DNA of 64,000 bases from Methylopila sp. 73B (GTDB taxonomy: Bacteria > Pseudomonadota > Alphaproteobacteria > Rhizobiales > Methylopilaceae). The stretch lies in NCBI RefSeq assembly GCF_000526315.1, contig NZ_JAFV01000001.1:3970501-4034500 (forward strand), in the 5' to 3' direction. The notes under the pieces were generated by a model that ran no database searches, was not told the origin of the DNA, and saw nothing but the letters and a program-made list of their open reading frames with translations. The position numbers were made by a program, and so were the translations under genes. This document shows, in pieces, positions 25,809-35,948 of the stretch (within the stretch, counting starts at the first letter, position 1; every line of letters begins with the position of its first letter).

Positions 25809-26498
25809 GTGGACAGAGCGCGTGCGGCGCGGACGACCATCGCGGGTCTGCTCGGGATGGTCGAGGCCCTCGCCGTGGCGGGGCTGCTCTATCTTGCCGC
25901 CGCCGCGGCCGGGTCGGTCGTCCTCGGCCCTTCGGCGACCGCCATGGCCGGCCGGCGGGTGACGATCTTCGTCGTCGACAACGGCTACCATGTCGATCTC
26001 GTTTTGCCGACCGTCGACCCGTCAAAGGACTGGCGGCCTCTGCTGGACGCGTCGCCCATCGCGACGACGGGCCGCGACGCGCCCTGGGTCGCGTTCGGCT
26101 GGGGCTCCCGCACGGCCTACACCGAGATCGGCGCGCTGAGCGATCTCACCGCCGGCGCCATGCTGCGCGCGCTCGCCTTCGACCGGACGGTGATGCACGT
26201 GCTGCCGGTCGCGCGGGTGAACGCAGGCGAGGCGAACGTCCGAACTCTCCAGATCGCCGCGCCGCTCTACGCCGCCATGACTGCGCGGATCGACGGCTCG
26301 TTCGCCCACGGCGCGGGCGGGGCCGTGCAGCCGCTCGCGGGCGTGACGCAGGGGTACGGCGACGCCTACTTCGCGGCCGTCGGCGCGTTCTCGCCGGTCC
26401 GCACTTGCAACGTCTGGGCCGGGGAGATGCTGCGCGCGGGCGGGGTCACGGTCGGCGCATGGACGCCGTTCGCCGCCCCGCTGATGAAGAGGCTTTGA
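25809..26498 (+). CDS. DUF2459 family membrane-anchored protein
   Basis: A 229-residue protein of the DUF2459 (TIGR02117) family, function unknown. One N-terminal hydrophobic helix (VEALAVAGLLYLAAAAAGSVVL) anchors a probably periplasmic domain with family blocks VDNGYHVDLVLP, APWVAFGWGSRTAYTEI and TCNVWAGEMLRAGGV. Start chosen at GTG 25809 because GGAGAGG lies four bases upstream; the frame is open further back but would run into the tRNA. A small unknown gene follows after 51 bases. Confidence 0.85.
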   Translation: MDRARAARTTIAGLLGMVEALAVAGLLYLAAAAAGSVVLGPSATAMAGRRVTIFVVDNGYHVDLVLPTVDPSKDWRPLLDASPIATTGRDAPWVAFGWGSRTAYTEIGALSDLTAGAMLRALAFDRTVMHVLPVARVNAGEANVRTLQIAAPLYAAMTARIDGSFAHGAGGAVQPLAGVTQGYGDAYFAAVGAFSPVRTCNVWAGEMLRAGGVTVGAWTPFAAPLMKRL

Positions 26499-26549
26499 CG
26501 TCGCCGCGGCGCGGGCGTGAGATGGCGGCTTCCTGCGGGGGAGGGACTT

Positions 26550-26909
26550 ATGGCGACGTTTCGGATGCCGCTCGGCGGCGACGTCACTCAGGCGTTTCGC
26601 ATCTTCACGTCGGCCTTCAACATGGTCGGCAACAGCTTCAGCCTGTTCACCGTCAACATGGGCCTGTCGAAGGCGCCGGAGGTGGAGGCCGAGGTGATCG
26701 ACACGATCGGCAGCTACGGCAGCCAGCTCGGCCGCATCGGCGACGCGCTGGCGGTGCTGATTACGCACTTCGAGCCGAAGGGCAAGCTGACGCCCGAGGA
26801 GGACCGGGCCCTGCGGGCGCTGCGCGTGATGCTCGACGAGATCGCCGACATCAAGCAGGCGCACGGGCGGGCGCCGCTTCGGCCGCGGACGCTCGAGCCC
26901 GCGTCCTGA
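26550..26909 (+). CDS. Conserved-looking hypothetical protein, 119 residues
   Basis: Not recognised. A small soluble protein, mostly helical by composition: AFRIFTSAFNMVGNSFSLFTVNMGLS, then VEAEVIDTIGSYGSQLGRIGDALAVLI, and an acidic helix with EEDRALRALRVMLDEIADIKQ. No signal peptide, Cys or catalytic motif. The ATG is preceded by GGGGGAGGG, a strong ribosome site that supports a real gene. Possibly co-transcribed with the DUF2459 gene. Confidence 0.7.
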   Translation: MATFRMPLGGDVTQAFRIFTSAFNMVGNSFSLFTVNMGLSKAPEVEAEVIDTIGSYGSQLGRIGDALAVLITHFEPKGKLTPEEDRALRALRVMLDEIADIKQAHGRAPLRPRTLEPAS

Positions 26910-26943
26910 CGGTGGAGCAGGGCTCCGGGACGCGCCTTCGCGG

Positions 26944-26971
26944 TTGACCGGAACCCAGCTCCCGCTGTACA
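26944..26971 (+). promoter_or_regulatory. Candidate rplU-rpmA promoter
   Basis: TTGACC (26944-26949) and TGTACA (26966-26971), spacer 16, predict a leader of about 120 bases before rplU. The leader holds a five-codon open frame (27080-27097, MNTGL) ending four bases before the rplU ATG. Confidence 0.38.
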
Positions 26972-27101
26972 GACACGCGCTGGCGCGGTGGGACCTCTCA
27001 TCCGCGCCATTCCGTTTGGGCGACACGACCCAGACTGACAAAAAGCCGCGCCAAGGGCATTCCGCCTCGGGAGCGCGTTATGAACACGGGACTTTGAAAC
27101 G

Positions 27102-27425
27102 ATGTTCGCAGTCATCAAGACCGGCGGCAAGCAGCACCGGGTCGCCGAAGGCGACGTGATCACGGTCGGCAAGCTCGAGGGCGAGGCTGGCTCCACAGTG
27201 AATTTTGGCGAAATCCTCTTCATCGGTTCGGGCGACGACGTGACGTTCGGCGCGCCGTTCGTCTCGGGCGCCTCGGTCGCGGCCGAGATCGTCGAGCACG
27301 CGCGCGGCGCGAAGGTCATCGCCTTCAAGAAGCGCCGCCGCCAGAACTCGAAGCGCAAGCGCGGCCACCGTCAGGACCACACGATCATAAAGATCGTCGG
27401 CCTGACCGGCGCCTCCAAGAACTGA
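27102..27425 (+). CDS. rplU: 50S ribosomal protein L21
   Basis: A 107-residue ribosomal protein binding 23S rRNA. N-terminus [18 protein letters not shown] and the KFKRR-like [16 protein letters not shown] region with HTIIKIVGL at the C-terminus are characteristic. Only a weak ribosome site precedes the ATG. rpmA follows after 25 bases, the usual L21-L27 operon. Confidence 0.98.
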   Translation: MFAVIKTGGKQHRVAEGDVITVGKLEGEAGSTVNFGEILFIGSGDDVTFGAPFVSGASVAAEIVEHARGAKVIAFKKRRRQNSKRKRGHRQDHTIIKIVGLTGASKN

Positions 27426-27450
27426 CCGGCTCGAGAAAAGGAGAACTCCT

Positions 27451-27726
27451 ATGGCTCATAAGAAGGCAGGCGGCTCCTCCCGCAACGGCCGCGACTCCGC
27501 AGGCCGACGCCTCGGCGTGAAGAAGTTCGGCGGCGAGCACGTCATTCCGGGCAACATCCTCGTGCGTCAGCGCGGCACCAAGTGGCATCCGGGCGCCAAC
27601 GTCGGCATGGGCAAGGACCATACGATTTTCGCGACCGTCGAAGGCCAGGTGCTGTTCGTCTCGAAAGCCAACGGCCGCACTTACGTGAACGTGACGGCCG
27701 CCCAGATGGCCGAAGCTGCGGAATGA
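27451..27726 (+). CDS. rpmA: 50S ribosomal protein L27
   Basis: A 91-residue ribosomal protein whose N-terminal tail reaches the peptidyl-transferase centre. Starts [16 protein letters not shown], followed by [21 protein letters not shown] and the TKWHPG motif. AAAGGAG precedes the ATG. The N-terminus begins directly at AHKK, without the cleaved extension found in Firmicutes. Confidence 0.98.
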   Translation: MAHKKAGGSSRNGRDSAGRRLGVKKFGGEHVIPGNILVRQRGTKWHPGANVGMGKDHTIFATVEGQVLFVSKANGRTYVNVTAAQMAEAAE

Positions 27727-27801
27727 CGGCGGGTTGAAGCGACGCTTCCCGCCGGGCCCAACACCCCCGGCGGATCAAGACAGGACCGAATAGGTCCGGA
27801 C

Positions 27802-27836
27802 CGACGGGGGAGACGGGCGACCGTTCTCCCCCGTCG
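27802..27836 (+). terminator. Hairpin after rpmA
   Basis: A perfect 12-base inverted repeat (CGACGGGGGAGA at 27802-27813; TCTCCCCCGTCG at 27825-27836) with an 11-base loop, 76 bases past rpmA and 22 bases before the acetyltransferase gene. A weak T-rich tail (GCCGTTTCGG). Could separate ribosomal-protein expression from the downstream gene. Confidence 0.5.
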
Positions 27837-27858
27837 CCGTTTCGGAAGGTCCGGTTCG

Positions 27859-28977
27859 ATGTCGATGCTGTTCGATGAAGGTCTGTTGCTCGAAGACTGT
27901 ACCACCGCGGAGACGATCGTCCGCCTCCGCCGTCTGACCTTGAACGACGCCCCGGTCATCGCCGCGGCCTTGAGCGACGTCGCCGTCGCCCGAAACCTCA
28001 CGCAGGTCCCCCACCCCTACGGCCTCGACGACGCCGAAGCCTGGCTGAAGAGCGTCGCCGGGCACCGCGACATGCTCGCGGCCGGCGTCTCGGTGGACGG
28101 CGCGCTCGCCGGCGTGGTCGCGATCGACGCCTCCGGCGCGACGCCGGAGCTCGGCTACTGGCTCGCCGCGCCGTTCCAGGGCCGCGGGGTCGGCCGGCTG
28201 GCGGTGCGCGCCTTCGTCGACTTCGCCTTCGCCACGACCGACCTCGCGACGATCGCCGCCGGGCATATGCTCGACAACCCGGCCTCTGGCCGGCTTCTGG
28301 AGCGGCTCGGGTTTCAGCCGACCGGCGAGACAGATGTGTTTTCGAAGGCGCGCGGCGCGACCGTGCGGCTCGCGAGGTCGACGCTTGCGCGCGCCGCCTG
28401 GGTCGAGGGCCAGCCGGCGATCGAGACGCCGCGCCTCAGCCTGCGCATGCCGACCCGCGCCGACGTGGCCGAGCTCGCACGCGCCGCCGAGGCCCCGTTC
28501 GGCCTCGCCACCGCGCCCTTCGCCGAGCTCGCCTTCATGGCGGATGCCCAGGCCTTCGTGCTGCGCGCGGCGCGCGAGATGCGGCCGACCAACCTCAGCC
28601 TGATCCTGCGGCTCAAGGAGGACCGGACGGTAGTGGGCGGCGTCGGCTGGCGGTCGGTGGAGCCGGGCGTGGTCGAGCTCGGCTTCTGGCTCGGCGCCGC
28701 CCACCGCGGCCGCGGCCTGATGGTGGAGGCGGCGCGGGCGACGCTCGAGGCGGCCTTCCTCGGCGGCGGCGCCAAGGCGGCGCGCGCTAACTGCCGGGCG
28801 AGCGACTGGGCCTCGCGCCAGGTGCTGATCCGCTGCGGCTTCCAGTGGGAGGGCTCGACGCTGGTGCGGCCCGCCTCCGGCGGCTCGCTGGCGGCCGATC
28901 GCTTCCGGCTCGACCGCGACACCTTCCTGTCGTTCCGGGAGTGGGCCGCGGCGGACGTCCGGGCGTTCGGGGGGTGA
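27859..28977 (+). CDS. Tandem GNAT N-acetyltransferase
   Basis: A 372-residue protein with two RimJ/RimL-like GNAT domains. The first (about 20-170) has the acetyl-CoA-binding block ELGYWLAAPFQGRGVGRLAV and NPASGRLLERLGFQ; the second (about 190-350) has VELGFWLGAAHRGRGLMVEAA and NCRASDWASRQVLIRCGFQ. Duplication within one chain is clear. The substrate is unknown. A GNAT gene at this position, between rpmA and obgE, is common in Hyphomicrobiales. Confidence 0.92.
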   Translation: MSMLFDEGLLLEDCTTAETIVRLRRLTLNDAPVIAAALSDVAVARNLTQVPHPYGLDDAEAWLKSVAGHRDMLAAGVSVDGALAGVVAIDASGATPELGYWLAAPFQGRGVGRLAVRAFVDFAFATTDLATIAAGHMLDNPASGRLLERLGFQPTGETDVFSKARGATVRLARSTLARAAWVEGQPAIETPRLSLRMPTRADVAELARAAEAPFGLATAPFAELAFMADAQAFVLRAAREMRPTNLSLILRLKEDRTVVGGVGWRSVEPGVVELGFWLGAAHRGRGLMVEAARATLEAAFLGGGAKAARANCRASDWASRQVLIRCGFQWEGSTLVRPASGGSLAADRFRLDRDTFLSFREWAAADVRAFGG

Positions 28978-29041
28978 CGGCATCCGCGGCGGGACGGGCG
29001 ACGTATCCACGTCGACGTCCCCCCCGCCGGAGGCATCCGCC

Positions 29042-29581
29042 ATGCGCCCTGTTCTCGCCGCTCTTGTTCTCCCGCTTGTTCTCACCGCCTGCGCCGGCGC
29101 GCCGAAGGTCGCCGGTGAGGACGGCCCCGGCCCCGCCTTCGCGCTGGAGCGAACCTTCGCCGGTCGGGGAACGGGGGAGGGCGTGTTCCGCAACACGCTC
29201 ACCGGCTCGACCCGGCCCTTCAAGGTGGTGTTCAACGGCCGTCGCACCCCGCAGGGGCTCGATCTCGCCGAGGACATCGCCTACGCCGACGGCGAGACCG
29301 AGCGCCACGTCTGGCGCTTCCGCCGCGTGGGCCCCGGCCGCTACGAGGGCCGCCGCGACGACGTGGTGGGCGTCGCGACGGGCGTGGAGAGCGGCAACAC
29401 CCTGCGCCTGTCCTATGACGTGAAGCTCAAGACCGGCGGAAGCACGGCGCAGGTGCATTTCGAGGACACGCTGGTGCGCCGCGGCCCCGGCGTCGTCGAG
29501 AACAACGCCCGCGTGTCCAAGCTCGGCGTGCCCATCGGCACGGTCGACATCGCCATCCGCATGGCCACCCCGCGCCGCTGA
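29042..29581 (+). CDS. DUF3833-like lipoprotein
   Basis: A 179-residue exported protein. The signal peptide RPVLAALVLPLVLTAC ends in a lipobox (LTAC), predicting a lipid-anchored Cys at residue 17. Then FAGRGTGEGVFRNTLTG, DGETERHVWRFRRVGPGRYEGR and LSYDVKLKTG, the pattern of the DUF3833 family, whose function is unknown. Starts 64 bases after the GNAT gene. Confidence 0.83.
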   Translation: MRPVLAALVLPLVLTACAGAPKVAGEDGPGPAFALERTFAGRGTGEGVFRNTLTGSTRPFKVVFNGRRTPQGLDLAEDIAYADGETERHVWRFRRVGPGRYEGRRDDVVGVATGVESGNTLRLSYDVKLKTGGSTAQVHFEDTLVRRGPGVVENNARVSKLGVPIGTVDIAIRMATPRR

Positions 29582-29677
29582 CCTTGGGACGTTCGCTTGC
29601 GCGAGAAATGTGCTAGAGCCTGCGCGAAAGCAGTTTGGCCGGTGGTCGGCTGCTGCGCACGGCCGCACGCCGCCATC

Positions 29678-29756
29678 CCCGCTTTTGGCGGGCGTCCACG
29701 AGCCTCTCCTGACGTCGAACGCGACGCTCAAGTCGTGGACGCCCGCCAAAAGCGGG
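29678..29756. repeat. Perfect 24-base inverted repeat upstream of obgE
   Basis: Arms 29678-29701 and 29733-29756 are exact inverted copies, with a 31-base loop. Each arm contains its own palindrome CCCGCTTTTGGCGGG. The right arm runs into CATGACG, the terminal motif shared with repeats at 42971, 56761 and 61321. It fills most of the 234-base gap before obgE; it could terminate the lipoprotein transcript or form a leader structure for obgE. Confidence 0.75.
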
Positions 29757-29761
29757 CATGA

Positions 29762-30862
<1,101 letters not shown>

Positions 30863-30874
30863 GCGTTGGAGTAT

Positions 30875-30905
30875 ATGCTAGCTCTTGATCAAGGAGAGCT
30901 AGCAT
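30875..30905 (+). promoter_or_regulatory. vapBC operator palindrome over the ribosome site and start codon
   Basis: ATGCTAGCTCT (30875-30885) and AGAGCTAGCAT (30895-30905) are perfect inverted arms around TGATCAAGG. The AAGGAG ribosome site (30891-30896) and the vapB ATG (30904) lie within it. VapB antitoxins usually bind such palindromes, and in RNA the same sequence could form a hairpin hiding the start. Confidence 0.65.
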
Positions 30906-31179
30906 GGGACGCCAGTTGAACGTCCGAAGCGACGAGGCGTATGAAATCGCCCGCAATGTCGCGCAGATCACCGGGAAGCCTGTCGCCGAAGTCGTGCTCG
31001 ACGCCTTGCGCGAGCATGGCGCGAAGTTCCGGGACGCTGCGCAATTGACCGCGACCCAAAAGGCGAACATCGAGGCGATACGCGCCGCGGCCCGGCGCGC
31101 CGAAGCCAATATGAAGCCGGGCGTATCGGTCGAGGACGTGATGGACGAGATGTACGATGAACAAGGTCTTCCGCGTTGA
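30904..31179 (+). CDS. vapB: VapB-type antitoxin (Rv0623-like)
   Basis: A 91-residue antitoxin of the Rv0623-like transcription-factor group. The N-terminal ribbon-helix-helix region (LNVRSDEAYEIARNVAQITGK, then PVAEVVLDALREHG) binds DNA, while the C-terminal tail ([19 protein letters not shown]) is the toxin-neutralising segment. The stop overlaps the vapC start by four bases (TTGA). The inserted operator at 30875-30905 suggests autorepression. Confidence 0.87.
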   Translation: MGRQLNVRSDEAYEIARNVAQITGKPVAEVVLDALREHGAKFRDAAQLTATQKANIEAIRAAARRAEANMKPGVSVEDVMDEMYDEQGLPR

Positions 31180-31574
31180 TCGCGGTGGACTCGTCCGCTC
31201 TCGTCGCGATCGCCAAGAACGAGGCTGAAGGGAAGGCGTTCGCGCAGGTCATCGGCGTGGCCGAGGCCGTCGTCGGCGCTCCGACCCTTCTCGAGACGCG
31301 GATCGTTCTCCAGTCGCTCATGTCCGACGGCGCCGACCGCTTCATCGCCGACATCGCCTCCAACCCGGCGGTGACGGTCGTCGCGTTTACGGCGGACCAC
31401 TACCGACTGGCCGCCGAAGCCTTTCAAAGATATGGCCGTGGCCGTGGCCATCCCGCCAAGCTCAATTTCGGCGACTGCATGAGCTACGCCGTCGCCAAGC
31501 TCCATAACGCGCCCCTGCTCTTCAAGGGCGACGACTTCGTCCACACCGACATCCAGCCGGCCTTTACAACGTGA
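31176..31574 (+). CDS. vapC: VapC-type PIN-domain toxin
   Basis: A 132-residue PIN ribonuclease toxin. Acidic metal ligands are at D5 ([10 protein letters not shown]), E40 ([10 protein letters not shown]), D100 ([13 protein letters not shown]) and D118 ([11 protein letters not shown]). All are present, so it should be active. TTG start at 31176 overlaps vapB. The stop in turn overlaps the proB start (GTGA), coupling the toxin-antitoxin pair to proline synthesis genes. Confidence 0.9.
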   Translation: MIAVDSSALVAIAKNEAEGKAFAQVIGVAEAVVGAPTLLETRIVLQSLMSDGADRFIADIASNPAVTVVAFTADHYRLAAEAFQRYGRGRGHPAKLNFGDCMSYAVAKLHNAPLLFKGDDFVHTDIQPAFTT

Positions 31575-32695
31575 CCGCTCCCTCGCTCGCCTCCTTCAAC
31601 CGCATCGTCGTCAAGATCGGCTCAGCGCTGCTCGTCGATCAGGTCGCGGGCGCGCTTAAGCGCTCCTGGCTGGAAAGCCTCGCGGCCGACCTCGCCCGTC
31701 ATGCCGCCCGCGGGGCGGAGGTGATCGTGGTGTCTTCGGGGGCGATCGCGCTCGGCCGCACGGTGCTCGGGCTGCCGCGCGGCGCGCTCCGGCTGGAGGA
31801 CAGCCAGGCCGCCGCCGCGGTGGGACAGATCGCGCTGGCTCGCGCGTGGTCCGAGGTTTTGGGCGATCATAGGTTAACCGCAGGTCAACTTCTGCTTACA
31901 CTTGGCGACACCGAGGAGCGCCGGCGCTACCTCAACGCGCGCGCCACGCTCGCCCGCCTGCTGGCGCTGAAGGCGATCCCGGTCGTCAATGAGAACGATA
32001 CCGTCGCGACCTCCGAGATCCGCTATGGCGACAACGACCGGCTGGCTGCCCGGGTCGCGTCCATGGCGAGCGCCGACTGCCTCGTGCTGCTGTCCGACAT
32101 CGACGGCCTCTACACCGCGCCGCCCGCCCAGGACCCGACCGCGACGCTGATCCCGATCGTCGAGCGCGTGACCGCCTCGGTGGAGTCGATCGCCGGCGGG
32201 GCGGCGTCGGAGTTCTCGCGCGGCGGCATGCGCACCAAGGTCGAGGCCGCCCGGATCGCGACCGGCGCCGGCATCCACATGATGATCGCCTCCGGCAAGG
32301 TCGACAGCCCGCTGTCGGTGGTGGAGCAGGGCGGCCGCTGCACCTGGTTCCTGCCAAGCGAGAACCCCGCGCAGGCCCGGAAGCGCTGGATCGCCGGCGT
32401 GCTCGCGCCGCGCGGCGCGATCTTCGTCGACGCGGGGGCTGCCACCGCCCTCAACCATGGACGCTCGCTGCTGCCCGCGGGCGTACTGCGCGTCGAGGGC
32501 GAGTTCGCCCGCGGGGACGCGGTGGTGGTGCGGGCGCCGGACGGCGAGGAGCTCGCGCGCGGCCTCGTCGCCTACGACGCTGCCGACGCCGAACGGCTCG
32601 TGGGCAAGCCGACCGCCGCGATCGAGGAGATCCTCGGCTTCCGGGGACGCTCCGCGATCATCCACCGGGACGATCTCGTCCTGACGGGGGCGTAG
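31571..32695 (+). CDS. proB: Glutamate 5-kinase ProB
   Basis: A 374-residue enzyme that phosphorylates glutamate, the first step of proline synthesis. Amino-acid-kinase domain: [60 protein letters not shown]; the PUA domain follows ([34 protein letters not shown]). GTG start 31571 overlaps the vapC stop. proA is 89 bases downstream. Confidence 0.97.
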   Translation: MTAPSLASFNRIVVKIGSALLVDQVAGALKRSWLESLAADLARHAARGAEVIVVSSGAIALGRTVLGLPRGALRLEDSQAAAAVGQIALARAWSEVLGDHRLTAGQLLLTLGDTEERRRYLNARATLARLLALKAIPVVNENDTVATSEIRYGDNDRLAARVASMASADCLVLLSDIDGLYTAPPAQDPTATLIPIVERVTASVESIAGGAASEFSRGGMRTKVEAARIATGAGIHMMIASGKVDSPLSVVEQGGRCTWFLPSENPAQARKRWIAGVLAPRGAIFVDAGAATALNHGRSLLPAGVLRVEGEFARGDAVVVRAPDGEELARGLVAYDAADAERLVGKPTAAIEEILGFRGRSAIIHRDDLVLTGA

Positions 32696-32784
32696 TCCAC
32701 GCAGGCGGCCCGGCCCTGCGCTCGCCGGATAATGACGCGGCTTCCGAAACGCGCTAAAGGGCGCGTTCCCTTGGAGGTTCAGCC

Positions 32785-34068
32785 ATGTCCGCCGCCGCCG
32801 AACGGCTCATCGAGATCGACGCCATCATGCTGGAGGTCGGCCGCAGCGCCCGCGCCGCCGCGAAGACGCTCGCGCTCGCATCCCGCCCGGCGAAGGACGA
32901 AGCCCTGAAGGCCGCGGCGCGGCGCCTGTTCGCGACCGAGCGCCAGATCCTGACCGCGAACGAGGCGGACCTCGCGGCCGCGCGCGCGTCCGGGGTCGCC
33001 GCGTCCTTCCTCGACCGGCTGACGCTCACCCCGGCCCGCGTCAAGGGCATGGCCGACGGCCTCGAAGCCGTCGCGGCGCTTCCCGACCCCGTGGGCGAGA
33101 CGACCGCGGCCTGGACGCGGCCGAACGGCCTCGCGATCGAGCGCGTGCGCACGCCGCTCGGCGTCATCGGCGTGATCTACGAGAGCCGGCCCAACGTCAC
33201 CGCGGACGTCGGCGCGCTGTGCCTCAAGGCCGGCAACGCCGCGATCCTGCGCGGCGGCACGGACAGCTTCCGCTCCTCGGCCACGATCCAGTCCGCGCTC
33301 GCCTTCGGCCTCGCCGAGGCCGGCCTGCCGGAGGACGCGGTTCAGCTCGTGCCGACGCGCGACCGCGCGGCGGTCGGCTCCATGCTCGCCGGCCTCGACG
33401 GCAACATCGACGTCATCGTGCCCCGCGGCGGCAAGGGCCTCGTCGCCCGCGTGCAGGCGGAAGCACGGGTGCCGGTGTTCGCCCATCTCGACGGCAACAA
33501 CCACGTCTTCATCGCCGCCGGCGCCGACCTCGCCATGGCGCGGTCGATCCTGATGAACGCCAAGATGCGCCGCACCGGCGTCTGCGGCGCCGCCGAGACG
33601 CTGCTGGTCGACCGCGCGGTCGCGGCTTCCCACCTCTCAGCCCTGGTGACGGACCTGCTCGACGCGGGCTGCGCGGTGCGCGGCGACGCGGAGACCCGCC
33701 TGGTCGATCCGCGGGTCACGCCCGCGACCGACGAGGATTGGCGCACCGAGTTCCTCGACGCGATCATCGCGGTCCGGGTGGTCGACGGCCTCGAGGGCGC
33801 GCTCGCGCACATCGACGCCTACGGCTCGCATCACACCGACGCGATCGTCACCGGCGACGAGGCGGAGGCCGCGCGCTTCCTGGCCGAGGTCGACAGCGCG
33901 ATCGTGCTGCACAACGCCTCCACCCAGTTCGCGGACGGCGGCGAGTTCGGCTTCGGGGCCGAGATCGGCATCGCCACCGGCCGCCTGCACGCCCGCGGGC
34001 CGGTCGGACTGGAACAGCTGACGACCTTCAACTACCGCGTCCGCGGGACGGGCCAGACTCGTCCGTGA
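32785..34068 (+). CDS. proA: Gamma-glutamyl phosphate reductase ProA
   Basis: A 427-residue NADPH-dependent enzyme giving glutamate 5-semialdehyde for proline. Blocks: [46 protein letters not shown], the catalytic Cys in [15 protein letters not shown], and [18 protein letters not shown] lies upstream of the ATG. Likely expressed with proB. Confidence 0.97.
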   Translation: MSAAAERLIEIDAIMLEVGRSARAAAKTLALASRPAKDEALKAAARRLFATERQILTANEADLAAARASGVAASFLDRLTLTPARVKGMADGLEAVAALPDPVGETTAAWTRPNGLAIERVRTPLGVIGVIYESRPNVTADVGALCLKAGNAAILRGGTDSFRSSATIQSALAFGLAEAGLPEDAVQLVPTRDRAAVGSMLAGLDGNIDVIVPRGGKGLVARVQAEARVPVFAHLDGNNHVFIAAGADLAMARSILMNAKMRRTGVCGAAETLLVDRAVAASHLSALVTDLLDAGCAVRGDAETRLVDPRVTPATDEDWRTEFLDAIIAVRVVDGLEGALAHIDAYGSHHTDAIVTGDEAEAARFLAEVDSAIVLHNASTQFADGGEFGFGAEIGIATGRLHARGPVGLEQLTTFNYRVRGTGQTRP

Positions 34069-34175
34069 GGCCGAAGCCCCTTGGTGTTTGTCCTGATGCG
34101 GAGAACCCGCGTTCAGGCGTAGCCTGAGGCTGCGTTCAGCCGGCGGGGGGCCGGTCGCGCTTGGGGGAAGCGATC

Positions 34176-34643
34176 ATGGTCATGCGAGGAGCCGCGGCGG
34201 CGGCGCTGGCGCTTATCGTCGGGGCTTCGGCTGCCCAGGCGGACGTGGTGTTCAAGGGAACCGCGGTGGTCACGGCAGTGACCAACACCGCCGTCTGTCT
34301 CGCCGAGTACGACGTAGGCGAAGCCTTCGCAATCACCTACCGCGCCAAGGTCAGCGGAGAGCCGGCCAAGGAAACCTTGCAGGGGATCGGGACAGACGGC
34401 GCCTATCTCATCACCGCGACCTCCTCGGGCGGCCTCCTGCGCGGCGGCGGCGCCACGGCGCGGATCGACGGGGTGGCCTACGCCCAGCCGGTGACGGTCA
34501 CATCCACCACGCTTAGCCTCACCTCGGCGCCTGCGACCATCGCCGCCTCGACAAACTACGTGACCCTCTCGGGCTACATCAACAACCTCGCCATACCGGG
34601 CTGTCGGGTTACGTTTCGCATGAGCCTTGCGCGACTGCCTTGA
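34176..34643 (+). CDS. Secreted hypothetical protein, 155 residues
   Basis: Not recognised. A clear signal peptide (RGAAAAALALIVGASAAQA, cleavage before DVVF) and a small beta-rich mature domain of about 130 residues with two Cys (VCLAEYDVGE and GCRVTFRM), which may form a disulfide. Start chosen at ATG 34176 because GGGGGAAG lies five bases upstream. A short inverted repeat (34113-34127) is in the upstream gap. Interrupts the proA-nadD neighbourhood. Confidence 0.75.
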   Translation: MVMRGAAAAALALIVGASAAQADVVFKGTAVVTAVTNTAVCLAEYDVGEAFAITYRAKVSGEPAKETLQGIGTDGAYLITATSSGGLLRGGGATARIDGVAYAQPVTVTSTTLSLTSAPATIAASTNYVTLSGYINNLAIPGCRVTFRMSLARLP

Positions 34644-34813
34644 TGGCGGCGGCGCGATGGCTTATTCGCGCCTCGGACTGACGGCCGCGGGCCATAGGGG
34701 CTGTCGACGCCCCTCCGAGCGGCCGGAGAGGCGAGGTTCCGGCCATCTCATCCAACAATCGAGCCACATCGCGGACGGTCGCTCACAACCGGCGCCCCGG
34801 CGAGTCGCTGCGG

Positions 34814-35404
34814 ATGCCTCCGCACGCCCCTGGCATGCGCATCGGCCTGTTCGGCGGCTCGTTCAACCCGGCGCATGCGGGCCACCGGCTCGCGACGCTG
34901 ACCGCGATGAAGCGGCTCAGGCTCGACCGCGTCTGGTGGCTGGTCACGCCCGGCAATCCGCTCAAGGACAACGCCCTGCTGCCGGCGATCGACCTGCGCG
35001 TCGCCGCCGCCCAGGCCGTCGCCCGCCATCCGCGCATCGTGGCGACGGGGTTCGAGGCGAGGATCGGCTCGCGCTTCACCCACGACACGATCGCGCATCT
35101 CACGCGCCGCGCGCCGGGCGTCGCCTTCGTGTGGATCATGGGGGCCGACAGCCTCGAGACGTTCCACATGTGGGAGCGGTGGCGCGCGATCGCGGCCACG
35201 GTCCCGATCGCGGTGGTCGACCGCCCCGGCGCGACGCTCTCCGCGATCCGCGCCCGGGCGGCCGCGCGGATGGCGGGACGGCGCGTTCCGGAGGCCGCCG
35301 CGGCCGAACTCGCCGGCTCGCTCCCGCCGGCCTGGACCTTCCTGCACGGCCCTCGTTCGCCCCTGTCGTCCACCGCGCTGCGCGGCGCCCGACACGATTC
35401 GTGA
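34814..35404 (+). CDS. nadD: Nicotinate-nucleotide adenylyltransferase NadD
   Basis: A 196-residue enzyme that joins nicotinate mononucleotide and ATP in NAD synthesis. The nucleotidyltransferase motif GLFGGSFNPAHAGH is near residue 12; WWLVTPGNPLKD, WIMGADSLETFHMWERW and the C-terminal SPLSSTALR (ISSTxIR-like) complete the family pattern. ATG 34814; an internal ATG at 34835 is possible. rsfS follows, as in most bacteria. Confidence 0.95.
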   Translation: MPPHAPGMRIGLFGGSFNPAHAGHRLATLTAMKRLRLDRVWWLVTPGNPLKDNALLPAIDLRVAAAQAVARHPRIVATGFEARIGSRFTHDTIAHLTRRAPGVAFVWIMGADSLETFHMWERWRAIAATVPIAVVDRPGATLSAIRARAAARMAGRRVPEAAAAELAGSLPPAWTFLHGPRSPLSSTALRGARHDS

Positions 35405-35434
35405 CCGCTGGGGCGCTTTCCTGGGCTCAGGCGG

Positions 35435-35462
35435 TTGAAAAAGCCCCTGCGAAACCGTTAAT
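35435..35462 (+). promoter_or_regulatory. Candidate promoter of rsfS-rlmH
   Basis: TTGAAA (35435-35440) and GTTAAT (35457-35462), spacer 16, within the 150-base gap after nadD. Visual inference. Confidence 0.35.
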
Positions 35463-35554
35463 GTGGAAGCGGTCGGAGGAGCCTCCGGCTAAAGAGGACG
35501 GCTGACGGAAGGCGAAGACCCCTGTCCACCATAGCGCTGAAGGAGACGCCGTTG

Positions 35555-35935
35555 ATGGCGCCTCATATCGGCGGCGGAGCGCCCGATGCGGCGAACCCGG
35601 CGCTGCTTCACCTCATCCTCGACGTGCTCGACGACAACAAGGCGGAAGACACCGTGGTCATCGACCTGCGCGGAAAATCCGCGTTGGCCGATGAGATGGT
35701 GATCGCCACGGGTCGTTCGAACCGGCATGTGGGCTCGATCGCCGACAAGCTTGTCGAGGAGCTCCGCGCCCAGGGGCACGGCAAGGCCCTGGTCGAGGGC
35801 CTGCCCCATTGCGACTGGGTGCTGATCGACGCCGGCGACGTGATCGTTCACGTCTTCCGTCCGGAGGTCCGCGCCTTCTACAACCTCGAGAAGATGTGGT
35901 CCGCCGACCGTCCGGTGGAAGCCTCGGCGTCCTGA
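35555..35935 (+). CDS. rsfS: Ribosome silencing factor RsfS
   Basis: A 126-residue protein that binds L14 and blocks subunit joining when nutrients are scarce. The family pattern VLDDNKAEDTVVIDLRGKSALADEMVIATG and the C-terminal DWVLIDAGDVIVHVFRPEVRAFYNLEKMW are clear. ATG 35555 is preceded by AAGGAG; a TTG directly before it is less likely. rlmH follows after 13 bases. Confidence 0.96.
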   Translation: MAPHIGGGAPDAANPALLHLILDVLDDNKAEDTVVIDLRGKSALADEMVIATGRSNRHVGSIADKLVEELRAQGHGKALVEGLPHCDWVLIDAGDVIVHVFRPEVRAFYNLEKMWSADRPVEASAS

Positions 35936-35948
35936 TCGCCGCGCCGCG

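Noticed and set aside
29597-29617. Promoter for obgE (TTGCGC and GCTAGA).
   Set aside because: The spacer is only nine bases, too short for a sigma-70 type promoter, and the strong palindrome lies between it and obgE.
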